A stretch of DNA of 64,000 nucleotides from Sclerodactyla briareus. Taxonomy: Eukaryota > Echinodermata > Holothuroidea > Dendrochirotida > Sclerodactylidae. The notes under the pieces are model-generated. The model worked only from the letters and a program-made list of their open reading frames with translations, made no database searches and had not been told where the DNA came from. Made by a program: the position numbers and the translations under genes. Where the stretch lies: contig JAODTK010005750.1 of assembly GCA_026419785.1 (NCBI GenBank), positions 62,001-126,000 of the forward strand, given 5' to 3'. Position 1 is the stretch's first letter. Every line of letters starts with the position of its first letter. This document shows, piece after piece, positions 46,346-59,105 of the stretch.

Positions 46346-46739
46346 CCCAATCGACAACACGAATCGCCGCCCTGGGGGTAACGACGGCAGAAGTGTCCAA
46401 CATTAAAACAAATTGGGGGTGGTTGTTTTTACACTTCCTTGCAGGCTAGGGTACCGGAGTAATGAAAGATAACAACCAAATGTCACAGGCTCTCTACGAA
46501 GCGGAGAATTTGTATTTGAGTACTGATGTGATACGTCGGTAGCTGTCACTCAATTACCGCCATTGCTTGGACTTAGTATCAGTCAACAAGTGTTTTTTTT
46601 AAGGACACGCCTAATGACGGATTGGTGGATTACGACCCCCGTTTTTTATTCCTTGACGAAGTAGAGACAGAGGGAATCTAGTGCAGTATGACAGTCTGTG
46701 TGTGTTGTGTGTTTTTTTTTGTGTTTTTTTTTAGTGACT

Positions 46740-47480
46740 TCCAACCTCGTTGAACACGATAACTCGTCCCCCACCTGGATGATGAAGTCATATTGATATG
46801 TTGATTTCCCCATAACGAGACATAATCCCGTATTGTTCTGAGGTCATGTCAAAGGTCATCCGAGGTCACGAGAGAAAAAAGTATGAAATTTGTTAACACG
46901 AAAAGTCCAGTATGCCTGACCTGATTAGGTTGAAATTCGGCAAACAACTCTCATGATGGGGAGTACAGGAACCCTATTTTTTTGGTGTGGACGGGGTCAG
47001 TTTGGGAAATTGCGAATACTATACCTTTGGTTAGTTTGTCAAGGACGCCGGTCTCACAATCGATCTATATGCGCGACCTCGATAGTACGGTATGTTTCGC
47101 CACGACTGTTGCCATGAACCACATGATATATACGACAGCATAGAAGGCATAACTCTCTGTTTATTGCAACGCAGTTATAGAGTGCTAGCTGCGTCTCCCT
47201 TAAACCACGACTGATAATTGACATATTTTAGCATCGTTAACAGGATAAACTCGGAACCATACCTGGATGGCGAAGCGCTACTTGGTATGTATGCTCTCCA
47301 TGATGAGTACATGATCCCGTTTGGGGTCAGCTCAAAGGTCATCTGTGGTCAAGAGAGTAGAGTCCGCAAATCTTGTTAACTTATTGTTCAGTCCAACAAG
47401 TTACCTGATTCGATCAGGTTGAAATTTGGTATGCCTCAAACATCTCACCTGGATGGGAGGAAGGATGGAAGTTCAAAACT
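46740..47480. repeat. Repeat of the GTCCAGGATGGTTGG family (distant copy)
   Basis: It shares GATAACTCG..CCC.CCTGGAT, GAGGTCA..TCAAAGGTCATC, AAAAGTCCAGTATG and GGGGAGTACAGGAACCC with 13640-14340, with further partial units to 47450. Confidence 0.55.
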
Positions 47481-48089
47481 TCGTGAGTCCCCATTTAGAG
47501 CACTAATGATCTTTATCGAAAGCATGTTGAAATGACAATGCTCAGGCTGATAACGTCAGGATCAGTCAAGGAATCACAGAAGCCAATTTTGGCTTCTTCT
47601 GAGTACTTTTATGACGTATATAGGGCAAGGACACTTCCGTTTGAAGGCAGACATTTTTAGCTGAAATCTCGAAAGGTTGCCAGAATTCTTTGAGCTTCAT
47701 GTGCACAGAGTGAAGGCCAAACCACCACAGCTGCCAGAAAGCAACTGCGGACATGTTTACGCCTTTCAGGGCACTTGATTTTTTGGCCCACCTTCGGGAG
47801 GGGCTGTTTGGCACCTGTTGGGCCCCCTTAGATCCGCCAAGTAGAATTAGTAGGCTAAGGCAATATATAATTGTAATGACATAATGGAAGAGGCGACACG
47901 AGGGTGGAACATTGCAAAACTGCAGCAGGTGGATTCTTGTTCATTATGATTCTTGAATATTAACCCATATGATATGGTTAGCATATGGCTGGTTCCATTT
48001 TTCACAAAACATTTTCGTCCCTTGAAAAATTGGCATAGGCCTTGCTGACGTCCAAGGCTGGTAATGCATGCAGGTCAAACTCGTTCCGC

Positions 48090-48150
48090 CCTTTCTTGTA
48101 CGCTCGCGCCAACCTATGTGGGCACTCCGCTCAGATGGTGATGGATCGCA
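48090..48150 (+). repeat. Dispersed repeat, TGGCGCTCCGCTTA family, copy 3
   Basis: TACGCTCGCGCCAACCTATG followed by TGGGCACTCCGCTCAGATGG. Confidence 0.5.
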
Positions 48151-48619
48151 CCCCTGATGAACTTGGATCGAAGCGAGCGGCAAACAAAAGTGATACATCA
48201 GGCGCCCACAACAGGGACAAACTGTCAATTGATCGATTAAGTTGTAAAGTATATGGGAGGTTAGTAGAGAAGAAATGAGTGGTGGTAAAAGGGACAGGAG
48301 AACAGAGGAAGCAAAAGGGTTTTGTAGCGAGATGAGTATCATTTACTGGTGGATGGCATGAAGGGTACGTGCACGTGGGGGATGATGGCGACATTGCAAA
48401 CTTGGTTTGTAGGAATCCTCGTATTCATTATGATCGGATCACCATTTCACTGATAAGGGCTAGAACGGTAGGAATATCGAGAAATCATCTAGGTGAATCG
48501 GATGTTGTGCAGAGATGGTGCCCATATTCCAATGCTGGTCACAAGCAGGTTAGGGGCTAACGTGAACAGTGTGGGCAGACCATCTAGAGAGTTTGTAAAG
48601 CAAAAACAAAATTCTTGGT

Positions 48620-48745
48620 TGCTGCACGCGCTAACCCGTAGTGGCGCTCCGATTATAGATGGTCCGGGTTCATTCCCCTTCCCCCCACATTTTCAAACCC
48701 ATTGCTCTGCCCCCAATTTATGACCCTAGCTAAGCTACGCCCGTG
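48620..48745 (+). repeat. Dispersed repeat, TGGCGCTCCGCTTA family, copy 4
   Basis: TGCACGCGCTAACCCGTAGT followed by GGCGCTCCGATTATAGATGG, a CCCC-rich tract and CTACGCCCGTG, which resembles the terminus seen in the 60265 copy. 48750-50430 shows nothing recognisable apart from C and T runs. Confidence 0.5.
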
Positions 48746-50489
48746 CATGCATTGGCGTCTGTCAATTATGCCGATCGATAACTCTGTGTGGAAACCTGGA
48801 CTAACCCGGCAATAATACGATCGCACGGCCTAGGGAAATATCCATGCAGAAACGGCATTTCGCCATGATTTTTGGTGAGATGGTGATGGCCATACGAGGA
48901 ACAAGAATCGGTGACAATGATGATCACCAATATGATATGCATTGATGTTTTCGACATTATTATCCGTTCATCTGGTGGTGAATTCCGAGTGGAATATAGA
49001 TAATTAACCGGGCAGGGACGCAACTCAACGTGAATAAGGAGGATGCATTTTCACAGATATTGTAGTATTTATTATATTTGTATCATTTGAATGGTTTATA
49101 TGAGATTCAGTTCAGCGACAAAAAAAACAATTCAGAAATTTCACAGTCGATCGCACGAGCAGGGTAACTTTCACACGCACGGGTGAAAGTTTTTTTTTTA
49201 CCTGCTGTAGACTGTAGTAGTCCCTTTTTAATCATTGTTGTTATGGTGGTATGCTAATGAAGTTTTCAGCTTTAACTGACTGGCTCCCAAAGCAGGCCGG
49301 AGTCACACATGTGAAATAATTATGGTAACGAAGGCCATGTAGATTGTGTGGTAAAGTTAATAAATATTTTAAGTATCATTTGCTTTGAACCAGTTTGTAA
49401 CAGAGCGTCGAAACTGTGATGTAATTTTGAATCGAACGATGGCATTCATATTTTCAATATCATTGATGCTTATTTCTCGAAGAATTTCAAAGGTTGAAGG
49501 GGAGCTTTAAAGAATCTAGTAGTTCTGATGTGCCATGGAACCATTCTTTGTCGTGAAGGCATGTAAACGGCACTGTCTATTATGTTCAAAAAAATGTTTT
49601 CAAGATGGCCAGCTTTTTTTTTGCAATCAAATTGCGAATTAGCGCCCTCGATTACATATCTTTTAGGGGTAGCGGAACTGTATGTGCGCCCGACCGGAAC
49701 GTTGAGGTTCTAACCGTTGGATGTGCGTTTTTAAAACATTCCATAATCCGTGCAACGAACAATGACGCATTCGAGTGTTCGATCCATTGGGATTACCCCT
49801 TCGGAAAAACCAGATCACGTCACCACAGTATATTATCATAGACAGCTAATGACTCATTCTAACATGCACGATGACAAACGACAACGCTTTGAGTTGTCAG
49901 AGCCATCAATAAAAGAATGTTTGTTTCTAAAAATTTAACAGACTGTAGCAGCGTTATTCCAGGGGACCTCAAATCGCTTCAATTTCTCCATCGTACGTGT
50001 GAATATTGTCTCGAACGAACTGACTAACTCATGACTGACGTTTGGTTATAGGGAACTCCACTATAAGCTGTCTCCGTAGGACTCAGAAAAGGAGCGTCGT
50101 ATTATAGGACTATGACCTTCCCCTGTCACGGATTACGTACAAACGCTTGATGGCCCTTCGTCAGATTACTACCCCCCCCCCCGTCGCTAATAGCCTGTCG
50201 ATGACAAAAACGGACCCTCTGATATGTAATGTATGCCCGGTGGTGTAGTGGGAATAAACCTTTGATAACCCATCCAGGGTTCTGGTAAACTTTCCTTCAC
50301 ATTGTATTTATGTGTCAATCAATCTATTCTGTACCGTATTGACGATCTATTGTGGGGAAAAATAACAAATAAATGAAAAGAAATGAAGGAATGAATGATG
50401 GAGTCGATCAAATGGCTATAGAGAATGCAGGACATTCTGAGACAATGCAGTTCGCTGAGTGTATTACGGGAACCGAATATGGTCCGGCA

Positions 50490-51045
50490 GTGCGGTCGAG
50501 TATTCAATTCAAATGAGACTTTGTTCAACCGCGTTGAAGGTCCAACTGAGTAAGACCTATATTTAACTGACACTATGGCAAGGGTATAAACCCAGAAGGT
50601 AAAACAGGAACTCCCATGTGACCTTCGATTCCACGACGACAACCAATATTATTCCGAAGCAAAAGGGATTGGACAAGTTGCAGCCTTCAAATTTGAAATA
50701 TTCTTCTTTTGAGAAAAAAAAAGTCAGTAAGCCAAATAAGCTCGGTGATTCCTCGACTGTCTCGATGTTCGTTGACCGCAGGATGCCTTAGTGCAGTCGA
50801 GCAGTCAATTCAAATGAGACTTCGACCAATTCGAAGGTGTAACTGTGTAGGACCTATTTTTAACTGATACTAGTATTTGTGTAATTCCGCGAAAAAGGGT
50901 TAATTAAAACAGGAAATTGTGTATAACCCTCGATTCTATGACGCCACCGGTGCGGTACGCGGTGGACGTCCATTTTTTAAGCAAAGAAAGACTGGACAAG
51001 TTGCAGCCTTTAAATTTGAAATATTTTTTCTTATGAAAACAAAGG
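50490..51045 (+). repeat. Tandem duplication, ~301-304 bp period, two copies
   Basis: GTCGAG.A.TCAATTCAAATG followed by AGACTT occurs at 50494 and 50797. GGACAAGTTGCAGCCTTCAA followed by ATTTGAAATATT occurs at 50671 and 50994. Copies are moderately diverged. Confidence 0.75.
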
Positions 51046-51093
51046 TTAGAAAGCCAAGAAGGCCTAGCTCTGACCGAAAACAGTTGGAGAATC

Positions 51094-51380
51094 ATGTACT
51101 CATTATGGACACTCACGTACTTAGTATTAGCTTCATACATCCATGGAAGCCACGACTTACCAAAATATCAATTGTTCACAAAGGCTGAAAACAATATGGT
51201 CCATGTACCCACATTTCAACTTGAAAGGACGAAACACTCAGGACTTATCGTATTTACAAGCGTTCCAGACTTTGATCTCAGACCTCAGATGACATTTTCC
51301 CTGATTCCCATACAACAAGGTTCAAATACTCATTATGGAGAACTCACCATCCATCCAGGTCGAAATTTTGTCGAGGTTTG
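51094..51380 (+). CDS. Possible first exon of a secreted protein (unassigned)
   Basis: An ATG at 51094 opens MYSLWTLTYLVLASYIHG, which looks like a signal peptide (hydrophobic core, small residue before SHDLPKYQ). About 75 further codons of varied composition follow: KAENNMVHVPTFQLERTKHS, then FTSVPDFDLRP, then GELTIHPGRNFVEV. The frame then enters the CA microsatellite, so the exon, if real, must stop near 51376 (GAG|GTTTGT is a weak donor). I recognise no domain, and no next exon was found downstream. The start context is poor for translation. It could be a chance frame. Confidence 0.3.
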
Positions 51381-51397
51381 TGTTCACAAGCCAGATC

Positions 51398-51934
<537 letters not shown>

Positions 51935-52634
51935 ATACACGCAAATCGGCTTAGATATTGCATATGTTCCTCTGAATTCGTCGAGGAATCAAAAGCAAGT
52001 AAATGCTATTCCTTTGCACTTTTGAACCAGCCTGTATGATATCAAGCTCCCACTGTGCCATTTATATCGTTGCTGTACATGCGACTTGATAGAGTTGACC
52101 GAGGCCTTGTATGCGCTTATGTGACAGTGCCTACACGTGCATTTTATATCTGATTTCCAAAACAAGACAATTACACCATAATTATATCGATATATGTGAG
52201 GAAATGCATGAGGAATGCACTTGCAACATTTTTCCGATTTCATTCATTCTCACATGCTTTCACTTCATCTCATTATTAATTCATGGAAATAAAAAAAAAA
52301 ACAGGGTATACTTTTTCTGTCTTCTCGTGGAAGTGGCAGCCCGGCCTATAACCTCCTTTTCACTCGCCAATTCTTTTGATAATAACAAACATAAAAAGAA
52401 ATAACTTGAGCTCTAGCATTATTTTGAAGTCTCCATTTTCGATATCAACATTCACGGTCCATGCACTCTCATGTAGAACAATACCCTTCAATATATCTTT
52501 TTGGGGGTACGAACGTTTATGTGCCTAGAATAAGACGTATTGCTTTTAATTATGTAAAGAAGGTATTTTAGTGTTTCAATATGTTGACATATGGACCTTT
52601 ATGGTAATAATAATGTAGGCAAAGCTACGCTGTC

Positions 52635-52762
52635 GGGCAAGTATTCACAACCTCGAAAGTTGGGCAAAAAATTGACCAACTATTGATAATCCATTCCAAT
52701 GATGAGCCATGGGCTTAACATGAGATTTGACCAACTTTTGAGGTTTCTGAATACTTTGCCCA
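52635..52762. repeat. Inverted repeat, ~35-bp arms (possible tiny MITE)
   Basis: The left arm GGGCAAGTATTCACAACCTC..AAAGTTGGGCAAA (52635-52669) pairs with the right arm at 52727-52762, whose complement reads GGGCAAAGTATTCAGAAACC..TCAAAAGTTGGTCAAA. The spacer is about 57 bases. Arms match at about 85 percent by eye. Confidence 0.75.
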
Positions 52763-53639
52763 ACCTTTCAATATTCGCTCAACTTTTTTTAACGGTGTAC
52801 ATTCGGGTTCCGAAAATTTCCCAGCCGAACTCATCAGGCGATTTGGGGGTACTACGTTTTGCAGCGTCATCCTCCTAACTGGTAAGTGATTGTCATAGCC
52901 CTTGGTTACATTCCCGCTATTCTTGAGATTTCACACGCGATTGATCTGTGAGTTGTCAGTGGAACAATAGGGGATGTCAGAACAATCATGGTGTATAGGT
53001 TCCTATTAATCAAGGACGTGATATCGGTTGGTTCATGTCAATTAATAAGCAAGTTCATTGTCGAAGTGCGCATGCTCTCACCAGAGGTGCCCATCGAGAA
53101 CAGACAAGGGGTGCTTCACTATAAGGTCCCAACACATTCATTGCGGGTTTTAAATCAACGTTTACCAAAGACATTCAGTTTCAGCCTTATTTGTGTTTTG
53201 TTTCCCCTTGTTTTTTTGCTTTCAAATTTAGGGGTAATACTTGTAGTATACTTCCAAGCTAGTGGAATGAGCAATGTTATTCACGTGACTTTTAAGGCCT
53301 TTGACATTATAAATATTTTTAATGAATTTCCTTTCTTCTCAAGAGCATCAGGAGCTCTATTTGAAAAAAAAAATCGAGTTCCCGAACTCCCCACAGAACA
53401 ACCATTTTGAACCTGCGTTCCCAAGAATTTCAGCTTTCCACAAATGTTGACCTCAGATGACCACTTACCTGGCGGTCCTGACCCTAGAACATAGTTCCCG
53501 GGGAACATGCGCACCAAGTATAAGCTTGAGAACATTAGGAATCGTGTTTATAGTCTCGTATCAAAACAGCGCCCCCTTACATGACCAGCAATTTGTTCCT
53601 CGGCCATGGATAATCCTAATGAGAAACCGTCCCTGCACT

Positions 53640-53880
53640 GTTGTACAGGAAGGAACGTTACGTCACACCAGGCAAGCAACCTGGCCAAAGCAACCGGGAG
53701 GCGTGAAACATCTCAGGATATATGCCCTGTCAACAAGAGTAACCATGGAGGAAGCCCCCTCTGGCTTTCGATGGGGTTCGAACTCGCACTCTATCGATAT
53801 TATGTCCAGAGTTCTGAAGACTGTGCTAATACCCTGTCCAAGCGCATCCGCCCCCTAAGCTAATCTGCTTGATCCACCCA
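53640..53880 (-). mobile_element. tRNA-derived SINE fragment
   Basis: On the minus strand a tRNA-like head runs from about 53865 to 53770. A-box-like TTAGCTTAGGGGGCGGATGC lies upstream, and B box AGTTCGAACCCC is the complement of 53773-53784. The 90-base span suggests a Ser/Leu-like long variable arm or an insertion. The non-tRNA body follows to about 53640. Cloverleaf pairing is too poor for a working tRNA gene. Confidence 0.55.
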
Positions 53881-54576
53881 AAAGAGCTTGAAAAATTAGG
53901 CGTTTAGACTTCTGAAAATTTGGAACTAGACGAAATATAGACGGGGTCCGAATAAGAGACCTACTAAATTGTTCACAATATATCACAGAATCATCTCATT
54001 TATTTTTAAGTGAATACCTTCCCCGTCTTCAGTTATCATGGCGCACAGATGTTGCATTTACTGCGTAGGGTCTATGGGCGGCCCTTGCTTCCTCCCCCCA
54101 CCCTCCCGTGATATCACAAATTCTTCAAATTTCTCAAAAGTAGATTGGAGTTCTCAAACAAGGCAACATGTACAACCTCAAATTTTGGGGTGCGGGGTTT
54201 GATATGTCCTCTTGTCGCCTGTGCTAGTTCGAAGCGAACTGTTAACATGGACCATTGGCCGGTTGAAACTCAGGTATATTCGGAGACCACCATGAAAGTA
54301 AACGAATCACCATAGTGCAAGTGACCAAAGATGATAGCCTGAAGTGTCTGTCCAGGGGCGGCGCCAGGATTTCCCCGACGAGGGGCCAGAGTTCCCCGAC
54401 GAGGGGTCCCAATTTTCCCGATGAAAGTTCAGCAGTGCACCTCACCCTACCTATACAACAAAACCTTCATTTTTCAATTTCCTCTTATTTCCGCTTTTTT
54501 CTTTCTTTTTCTCGCATTCGCTCGATTTTTAGCTCAAACCAGCTACGCTGGTTGAGCTATTGTGATGCCCATGTCA

Positions 54577-54610
<34 letters not shown>

Positions 54611-54626
54611 GCTATCTAGCTATCCA
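54577..54626 (+). repeat. ATCT tetranucleotide microsatellite
   Basis: About twelve ATCT units, the last few changed to AGCT. Confidence 0.9.
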
Positions 54627-54649
54627 GTCTGTAAACTTTTGCTTTTTGG

Positions 54650-56350
54650 GCCACAAAACATTCGTGCTTTGATGAATCTCGACCAGACTTGGTCATAATG
54701 TTAATTGACTGATGGGTCATCGTTCACCACCTAAAGGTCAAGGTCGAATGGCAATAAAGGGGCACAATGGGCCAATAAGTGGAAAACTGCAAACTACTTC
54801 TCCTACAAATTTTGTGCACAGTGCTGATGTTCGGTCATAATGATGGGTGTTCAGGATTTTCTGTTCCAAGGTCCGACTTGGGCCCGAGGACCCATTTTAT
54901 GATATTTCACACAATGGTACTCAAAATGCATCTCCTGCCACAAGTTTCAATTAGTCTTCTTCAAAGTTACAAGTAATGTTCCTTGGGTAGCAAAGAGGAC
55001 CATTGGGGATGTTCAGGAATTTTGGGCCCAGGGCCACTTTGGGCAGAAGGGCCTATTATGTGAAATACCAAAGAATCTTGTATCTCCTACAAATTGGTTG
55101 CACTGTGCTGATGTTTGGTCATAATGATGGACTAATAGACGTATCTTTGGGGTGTTCAGGATTTTCTGTTCCAAGGTCCGACTTGGGCCCGAGGACCCAT
55201 TTTATGATATTTCACACAATGGTGCTTGAAATGCATCTCCTCCCCATTTCGCATTTTCTTCAAAGTTACATGTAATGGTCCTTGCGGTAGATTGGCCATG
55301 GGGTTATTCAGCAATTTTGGGCCCAGGGCCCAGTTTTGGCCCTATGGCCCATTATATGAAATACTGGTTTAAATCTTGGATCTCTACAAATGTAGTTGCC
55401 ACCATGCTGATGTTCGGTCTAATGGGTCTAAGGCTGCACCTTCGGGTGCCCAGGGATGTGGGACCAAGGCCTGGGGGGACGAGGGCCAACTATGTGGAAT
55501 ACGCAAAATGCTTCTCCTCTACAAGTTTGTTGCACAAGTACTGACATTTCAGTTATAAGGATGGTATAACACTCGTACGCTCTGTGGCGTAGTCAGAATT
55601 TCCAATCCAAGGTCGATGGGCCCGGGGCCCATTCTATGAAATTTCACACAATGGTACTTGACAAGCATCTCCTCCCACTAGTACCAAATGATTTTCTTTG
55701 AAGATACATGTATGCTTCCTCGTTTAGTGGTCCATCGGAGGTGTTTTTTGCGAACAAAGTGGGCCCTAGGGCCCATTCATGTTAAATCATGCAAAATGCT
55801 CTACAAATTTTGATGCACAAGTCAGTGCTGATGTTTGGTCATCATAATGAGGGTCCTAGTAACCCATACCTACGGGTTTCTCAGGAATTTTGGTCCCCTT
55901 GAGGCCCTGTTTGGGCCCAAGGGCCCATCCCGTGCAAAGCAAGCAAAATGTTTTTGTCCTACCGTGGATGCGTTATCGGAATGATGGAATAGTCATACCA
56001 AGGAAAACCTTGGACCCTACTATCCTATTATACTCTATCAAGTTGTTGTCAAACAATTGCCCCCAAAACATCATTGATTGTGACGGATTGTGACCAAACT
56101 TGGACACATTGTTGTAATGGACATGGGGAACATGTTTGACTTCGTGAAGAGTCAGGATTCAAAGGTCAAGGGCAATATAGGCCATTATCTATGAAATTTC
56201 AAAACTGTATCAAAGTGAGCAAACAATGTTATCGCCTGATAAGAAATTTTTGGCCGATGAAGATCATTGTCAAAGTTGTTACAGGGGGCACAATAGGCCA
56301 TTGTTGAAAACTGCCTTCTTGGCCTCATGATCTTGAACCTTTAAACACAT
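54650..56350 (+). repeat. Long degenerate tandem repeat with ~152-bp unit and 304-bp higher-order copies
   Basis: GTTCAGGATTTTCTGTTCCA and about 50 following bases are identical at 54849 and 55153. Between and after them related units carry AATTTTGGGCCCAGGGCC (55013, 55313) and GGGCCCATT..ATGAAAT words to about 55950. Beyond that, TGACCAAACTTGGACACATT-type sequence continues to 56350. Short open frames in it are not conserved. Confidence 0.75.
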
Positions 56351-56439
56351 AATTGAATTCGTCTTGGTTACATTTGTGCGGTTGAGCTACAGCACGATTG
56401 CTGCTCTGTTTCTCCTCCGCTCCCGACACTCTCTCGATT

Positions 56440-56480
56440 TTTCACCGGCGAGGAGGGGGGGGGGGGGGAGGGGGCGGGGG
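56440..56480. repeat. Long G run in a dispersed repeat edge
   Basis: More than 20 consecutive or near-consecutive G bases. Similar runs are at 57422-57438 (after GCAGTGGCGTCGCG) and, as C runs, at 57607-57621. 56500-58000 contains no other feature that I can support. Confidence 0.6.
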
Positions 56481-58339
56481 AAATGCCTCCCGGACCGAGG
56501 GGCCCGCTGCCCGTTACAAACATGAACGACAGCGGATAGTCAGTTGTGAGTTTTTTTTCGATTCTAAATCACGGGTAAATTAATGGAATTATTAGAGACA
56601 CGGCTGGGAGGGGCACACGTAGTTGTAAGGGATGTCAAAACATAGTCGAAAGGCCCGCTATTGTTACCGTTAACGATAACATACCAACGTGATCACTGTT
56701 TAAATTAATCATCTCAGGATATTAAACTGGCAAATAGGGCATTTTGTGATGCGACCGCTTTCTCATCCAAGAATCGCAGATACAACGGATGGATCCTTCT
56801 GGCCAAAATAAGAAGTGGCTGGAGCCTACTAGCTAAGTGTACTCACATAATATACAATATATGTTAAGCTACGGGGAAATAATGTATTATACAGCTAAGC
56901 CACTGTTTCCTGTGGTAAAAATACGAGTAAATCCGTTTCAGGAATTCCGACACCCTTTCTCAAAACATTCTTAGTGATATAATCATGAAGCCATCAGGTA
57001 AGATGCTTATCAATCAGTATATACCAAGAAACAAAAATGGCATTAAATAAGGATACATCAAACATGATGTCCTTGTTCAAGTTCGCAATAAAAACAATTA
57101 TGAATTTTAGTAGTGACAACCATTTGGATGGTTGGACTCACAAGAGAACATTGAAAAGCTTTAATTCACTAAGGGGAAAAGATCCGTGTTTTGTTATCGC
57201 ATAATTAAGTTGAAAATGTGCTGGACTCTGTATGAGTCACGACATGAATAATAACGGTAATGGGTCTAAAATAGTGCCTCGGGAAGTCTGGCCTGAGGAG
57301 TTAGGAACAGAGTTTGATAGTTACCAAGATGTGACGACCAAAGGTAGCTATTGGGAAACGACTTCAAGCCATTTAGTCCGATTGTGTTTCATTGCACTCG
57401 CAGTGGCGTCGCGTTACCCAAGGGGGGGGGGGGGGGGGTCAGCACCAAACCCAAGTGATCAATCTTTCTTAAAACACAAAAACCTTTCTGCTGTTACTTA
57501 GCAAATATGCAGCGCATGTGCCTAGGGGCCATAAAAAATGAACTAGTTGCCAATAGGGAGGGTGAGGTTATATATGAGGGAGCACTCCGACCTCAACCCC
57601 CCTCACACCCCCCCCCCCCCACCCTCCTCGCGACACAGCTCTCGGTCCGCGCCTCTCTGTTACACTCGATTAGGCGAGGATGATTATTTCCCGACACAGA
57701 GTTCCTGTAAAATCGGAACTTTTTTTTCATGAATGTTCGAGTCATGGTGGGAAGTTGGAGTGAAACGTGTTTTTTTTTGAAACGACTCACCAAAACACAT
57801 GTTTCCTCCTTACACAGCAAGCATGCATCGATTCTGTGTAGACCAGCGAAACTGACATCTGGAACCAATTTCTAGGAGTTCTATATGAATTATTCCATCA
57901 AAAAACCTTCATGGCAGAGTAACAACTGGTCCCGGACCTCCCGGTCACCAAATCTCTGGATTTACTGAGGTGGTGGTGAAAAAACAAAACGAAAGGTAGG
58001 TCACGTTGGACTCGCGCGGTCAAACCCAAGGCCCGGGACATGCTGTACTGAAGCTCCTATATCACACAGAAGGCAGTGTGGAGCCTCGTTGGTATGGCAA
58101 ACAGCGCCCTAACTTGACAGTGGTGTTAAGTGACATGGCATTCAGGCGACAAGATTCGCCTTTAGTCGTAAGCTTAGAATATGCTCCGTTTGACAGCCTC
58201 CATGATTTTATGATTCGGGCCTCACATATTAACTCTAGTTCACTCGTGTTGTCATACTAAGCATAGATGGTGTTTCTGCCGGACGCAATCGATTCGTATT
58301 CCCAAAATTTAATCATTGTTGTTCTGTGCTTCAGTAATA

Positions 58340-58640
58340 GATCGCTGATTTTCCGCGTTTTCTGAAAACAGGGTAACACTCACTGAAGGGTTGCAGAATT
58401 TGCACTATGGTTACAACTATATTTACTATGGAGCAACAAGGTATTCCGGGGTATATGGTCGAGGGGAAATCGCGATAGAGAGGGTAAACACACTGTGGAA
58501 TGTATTTTACGAGGTTATAGTGCGCCGCCTCAATTCGAGTTGTGTTCTCTGACATCGGAAAATGAAACAGGGCACACAATACGCGCTTGATGTCCTCCCC
58601 AGTTAATATAATTGCTCCATGGTTCAAACCTGAAGTCCTG
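58340..58640 (-). repeat. ORF-bearing dispersed repeat, copy 1
   Basis: On the minus strand it reads HGAIILTGEDIKRVLCALFH, FPMSENTTR, and on to RKRGKSAIYY, within a 124-codon open frame (58331-58702). The DNA is clearly homologous to 60545-60815 on the plus strand. Both copies keep ILTGEDI..xLCAL..FP.SE...TR and end in KRGKS. Whether this is a decayed coding exon or a non-coding repeat is unknown; no family is recognised. Confidence 0.6.
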
Positions 58641-58872
58641 TGTCGCGTGGACTCATGGACCGTAACAAATCTTTCCTGTACTCCCCACGGGAAGCTGTAC
58701 ACAAAAGTCCATTTCGAATCAGGAATAAATATCTTGAACTTGTAATGTTTACATGGATTTCACACTTGGACAGCAAATGACCTCTGATCCAAATAATTGA
58801 AATCATGTTCTCATTATGCGGAATTCACATACTAAGGCTTGTTATGAGCCGGATCCACCCAGACCTAACCAA

Positions 58873-58945
58873 GTTATCGAGTGGCTAGCACAAGAGGTAT
58901 AGCGTCGGCTTCCAGCCAGGAGACGGGATCCCGGTCGCGTCGGTA
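58873..58945 (+). mobile_element. tRNA-like SINE head fragment
   Basis: GAGTGGCTAGCACAAGAGGT followed by ATAGCGTCGGCTTCCAGCCA is tRNA-like (A box, then an anticodon-arm-like hairpin). The B-box region GACGGGATCCCGGTCGC lacks the consensus, so it is a degenerate SINE head and not a tRNA gene. Confidence 0.45.
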
Positions 58946-59009
58946 GGGATCATACCAAAAGAATGGACCTGTTGCTTTCGGGTCGGTCGGCCACAAGGAT
59001 TAGAGCAGG

Positions 59010-59105
59010 GCAGAGCGTAAATCGCGGGGGGATGCGGGGGTTGTACCCCCCCCCCTCACTTTGAGGTAGGGGGGGGGCATGTACAAAACATTCCCCCCCA
59101 GTTTT
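59010..59105. repeat. Paired G/C-run inverted repeat
   Basis: GGGGGGATGCGGGGGTTGTA, a C run, TCACTTTGAGG, a G run, then CATGTACAAAACATTCCCCC. It is palindromic in outline and probably a dispersed-element edge like 44275-44375. 59110-60260 shows nothing recognisable. Confidence 0.5.

Noticed and set aside
58873..58945. Possible functional tRNA gene
   Set aside because: The T-arm/B-box consensus and acceptor stem pairing are absent; kept only as a SINE head fragment.
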